Origin: Bifidobacterium sp. | Lineage (GTDB): Bacteria > Actinomycetota > Actinomycetes > Actinomycetales > Bifidobacteriaceae | Direction: 5' to 3' | DNA: 6,814 nucleotides | Assembly (NCBI GenBank): GCA_022739095.1 | Contig: JAIJEI010000110.1 | Coordinates: 1-6,814 of the forward strand | Shown: positions 6,719 through 6,814 of the stretch, piece after piece | Position numbering within the stretch: the stretch's first letter is position 1 | Layout: every line of letters begins with the position of its first letter | Made by a program: the position numbers and the translations under genes | The notes under the pieces: generated by a model | The model's input: only the letters and a program-made list of their open reading frames with translations | Told to the model about the DNA's origin: nothing | Databases searched by the model: none

Positions 6719-6814
6719 GGGTTCTAGTGATCGTTGCAACATCTGATCGACCGGTAGGAGGATCGGATGGGCAGGTGGGTGTTCGAGGGTGTGGAGTATG
6801 CGACGCGATCGGAG
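6719..6814 (+). mobile_element. Possible left end of an insertion sequence
   Basis: At about 6719 the membrane-protein similarity stops abruptly. It is followed by a short AT-richer leader (GTTCTAGTGATCGTTGCAAC, 6721-6740), a strong GGAGG (6756-6760 region) and a new plus-strand ORF. That pattern, an old gene cut mid-sequence then a compact leader and ORF, is what an insertion sequence end looks like. The GTTGCAA core reminds me of IS30-type termini, but this is a weak recollection. The other end and any target duplication lie outside the window, so this cannot be confirmed here. Confidence 0.35.
6767..6814 (+). CDS. Start of a truncated ORF, possible transposase N-terminus
   Basis: Sixteen codons are visible before the right edge: MGRWVFEGVEYATRSE. 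The ATG follows GGTAGGAGGATCGG, an excellent ribosome binding site with short spacing, and the frame stays open to the edge. The peptide is too short to assign a family with confidence. Position directly after the broken membrane-protein gene makes a transposase plausible. Confidence 0.45.
   Translation, partial: MGRWVFEGVEYATRSE

Overview
The window looks like chromosomal DNA of a moderately high-GC actinobacterium. A Bifidobacterium of the longum/breve type is my best guess. This rests on base composition, strong GGAGG-type ribosome binding sites, an actinobacterial DUF4012 protein, and a locus resembling a cell-surface polysaccharide region. No marker gene proves the genus.

Layout. (1) Positions 1-2566, minus strand: a two-gene ABC-transporter-like operon. 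The FtsX/MacB-type permease comes first and overlaps the ATP-binding-like subunit by an ATGA junction. The ATP-binding-like gene runs off the left edge. It has the ABC fold, a Q-loop and Walker B, but its P-loop is replaced, its LSGGQ signature is unrecognisable and its switch histidine is changed. It also carries a long acidic N-terminal extension, and the permease ends in a similar acidic tail. (2) Positions 2567-2911: a gene-free divergent promoter region. It holds three TCGGT repeats at about one helical turn, a possible -10 box and a strong inverted repeat. (3) Positions 2912-6231, plus strand: a tightly coupled pair. First is a 735-residue membrane-anchored extracellular DUF4012 protein, then an acyltransferase-3 family integral membrane protein, joined by a TGATG stop/start overlap. 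(4) Positions 6232-6814: a degraded region. It contains the C-terminal remnant of a DUF2142-like membrane protein on the minus strand, broken by a frameshift and a stop. At the right edge is the start of a plus-strand ORF that may belong to an insertion sequence.

How the genes may work together (inference). The DUF4012 protein and the acyltransferase probably act in one envelope process, such as decoration or attachment of a surface polysaccharide. The decayed membrane protein and likely mobile element at the right fit a variable polysaccharide locus. The divergent ABC-like pair may respond to or act on the same envelope. If its ATPase really is inactive, it could be a structural or regulatory complex rather than a pump.
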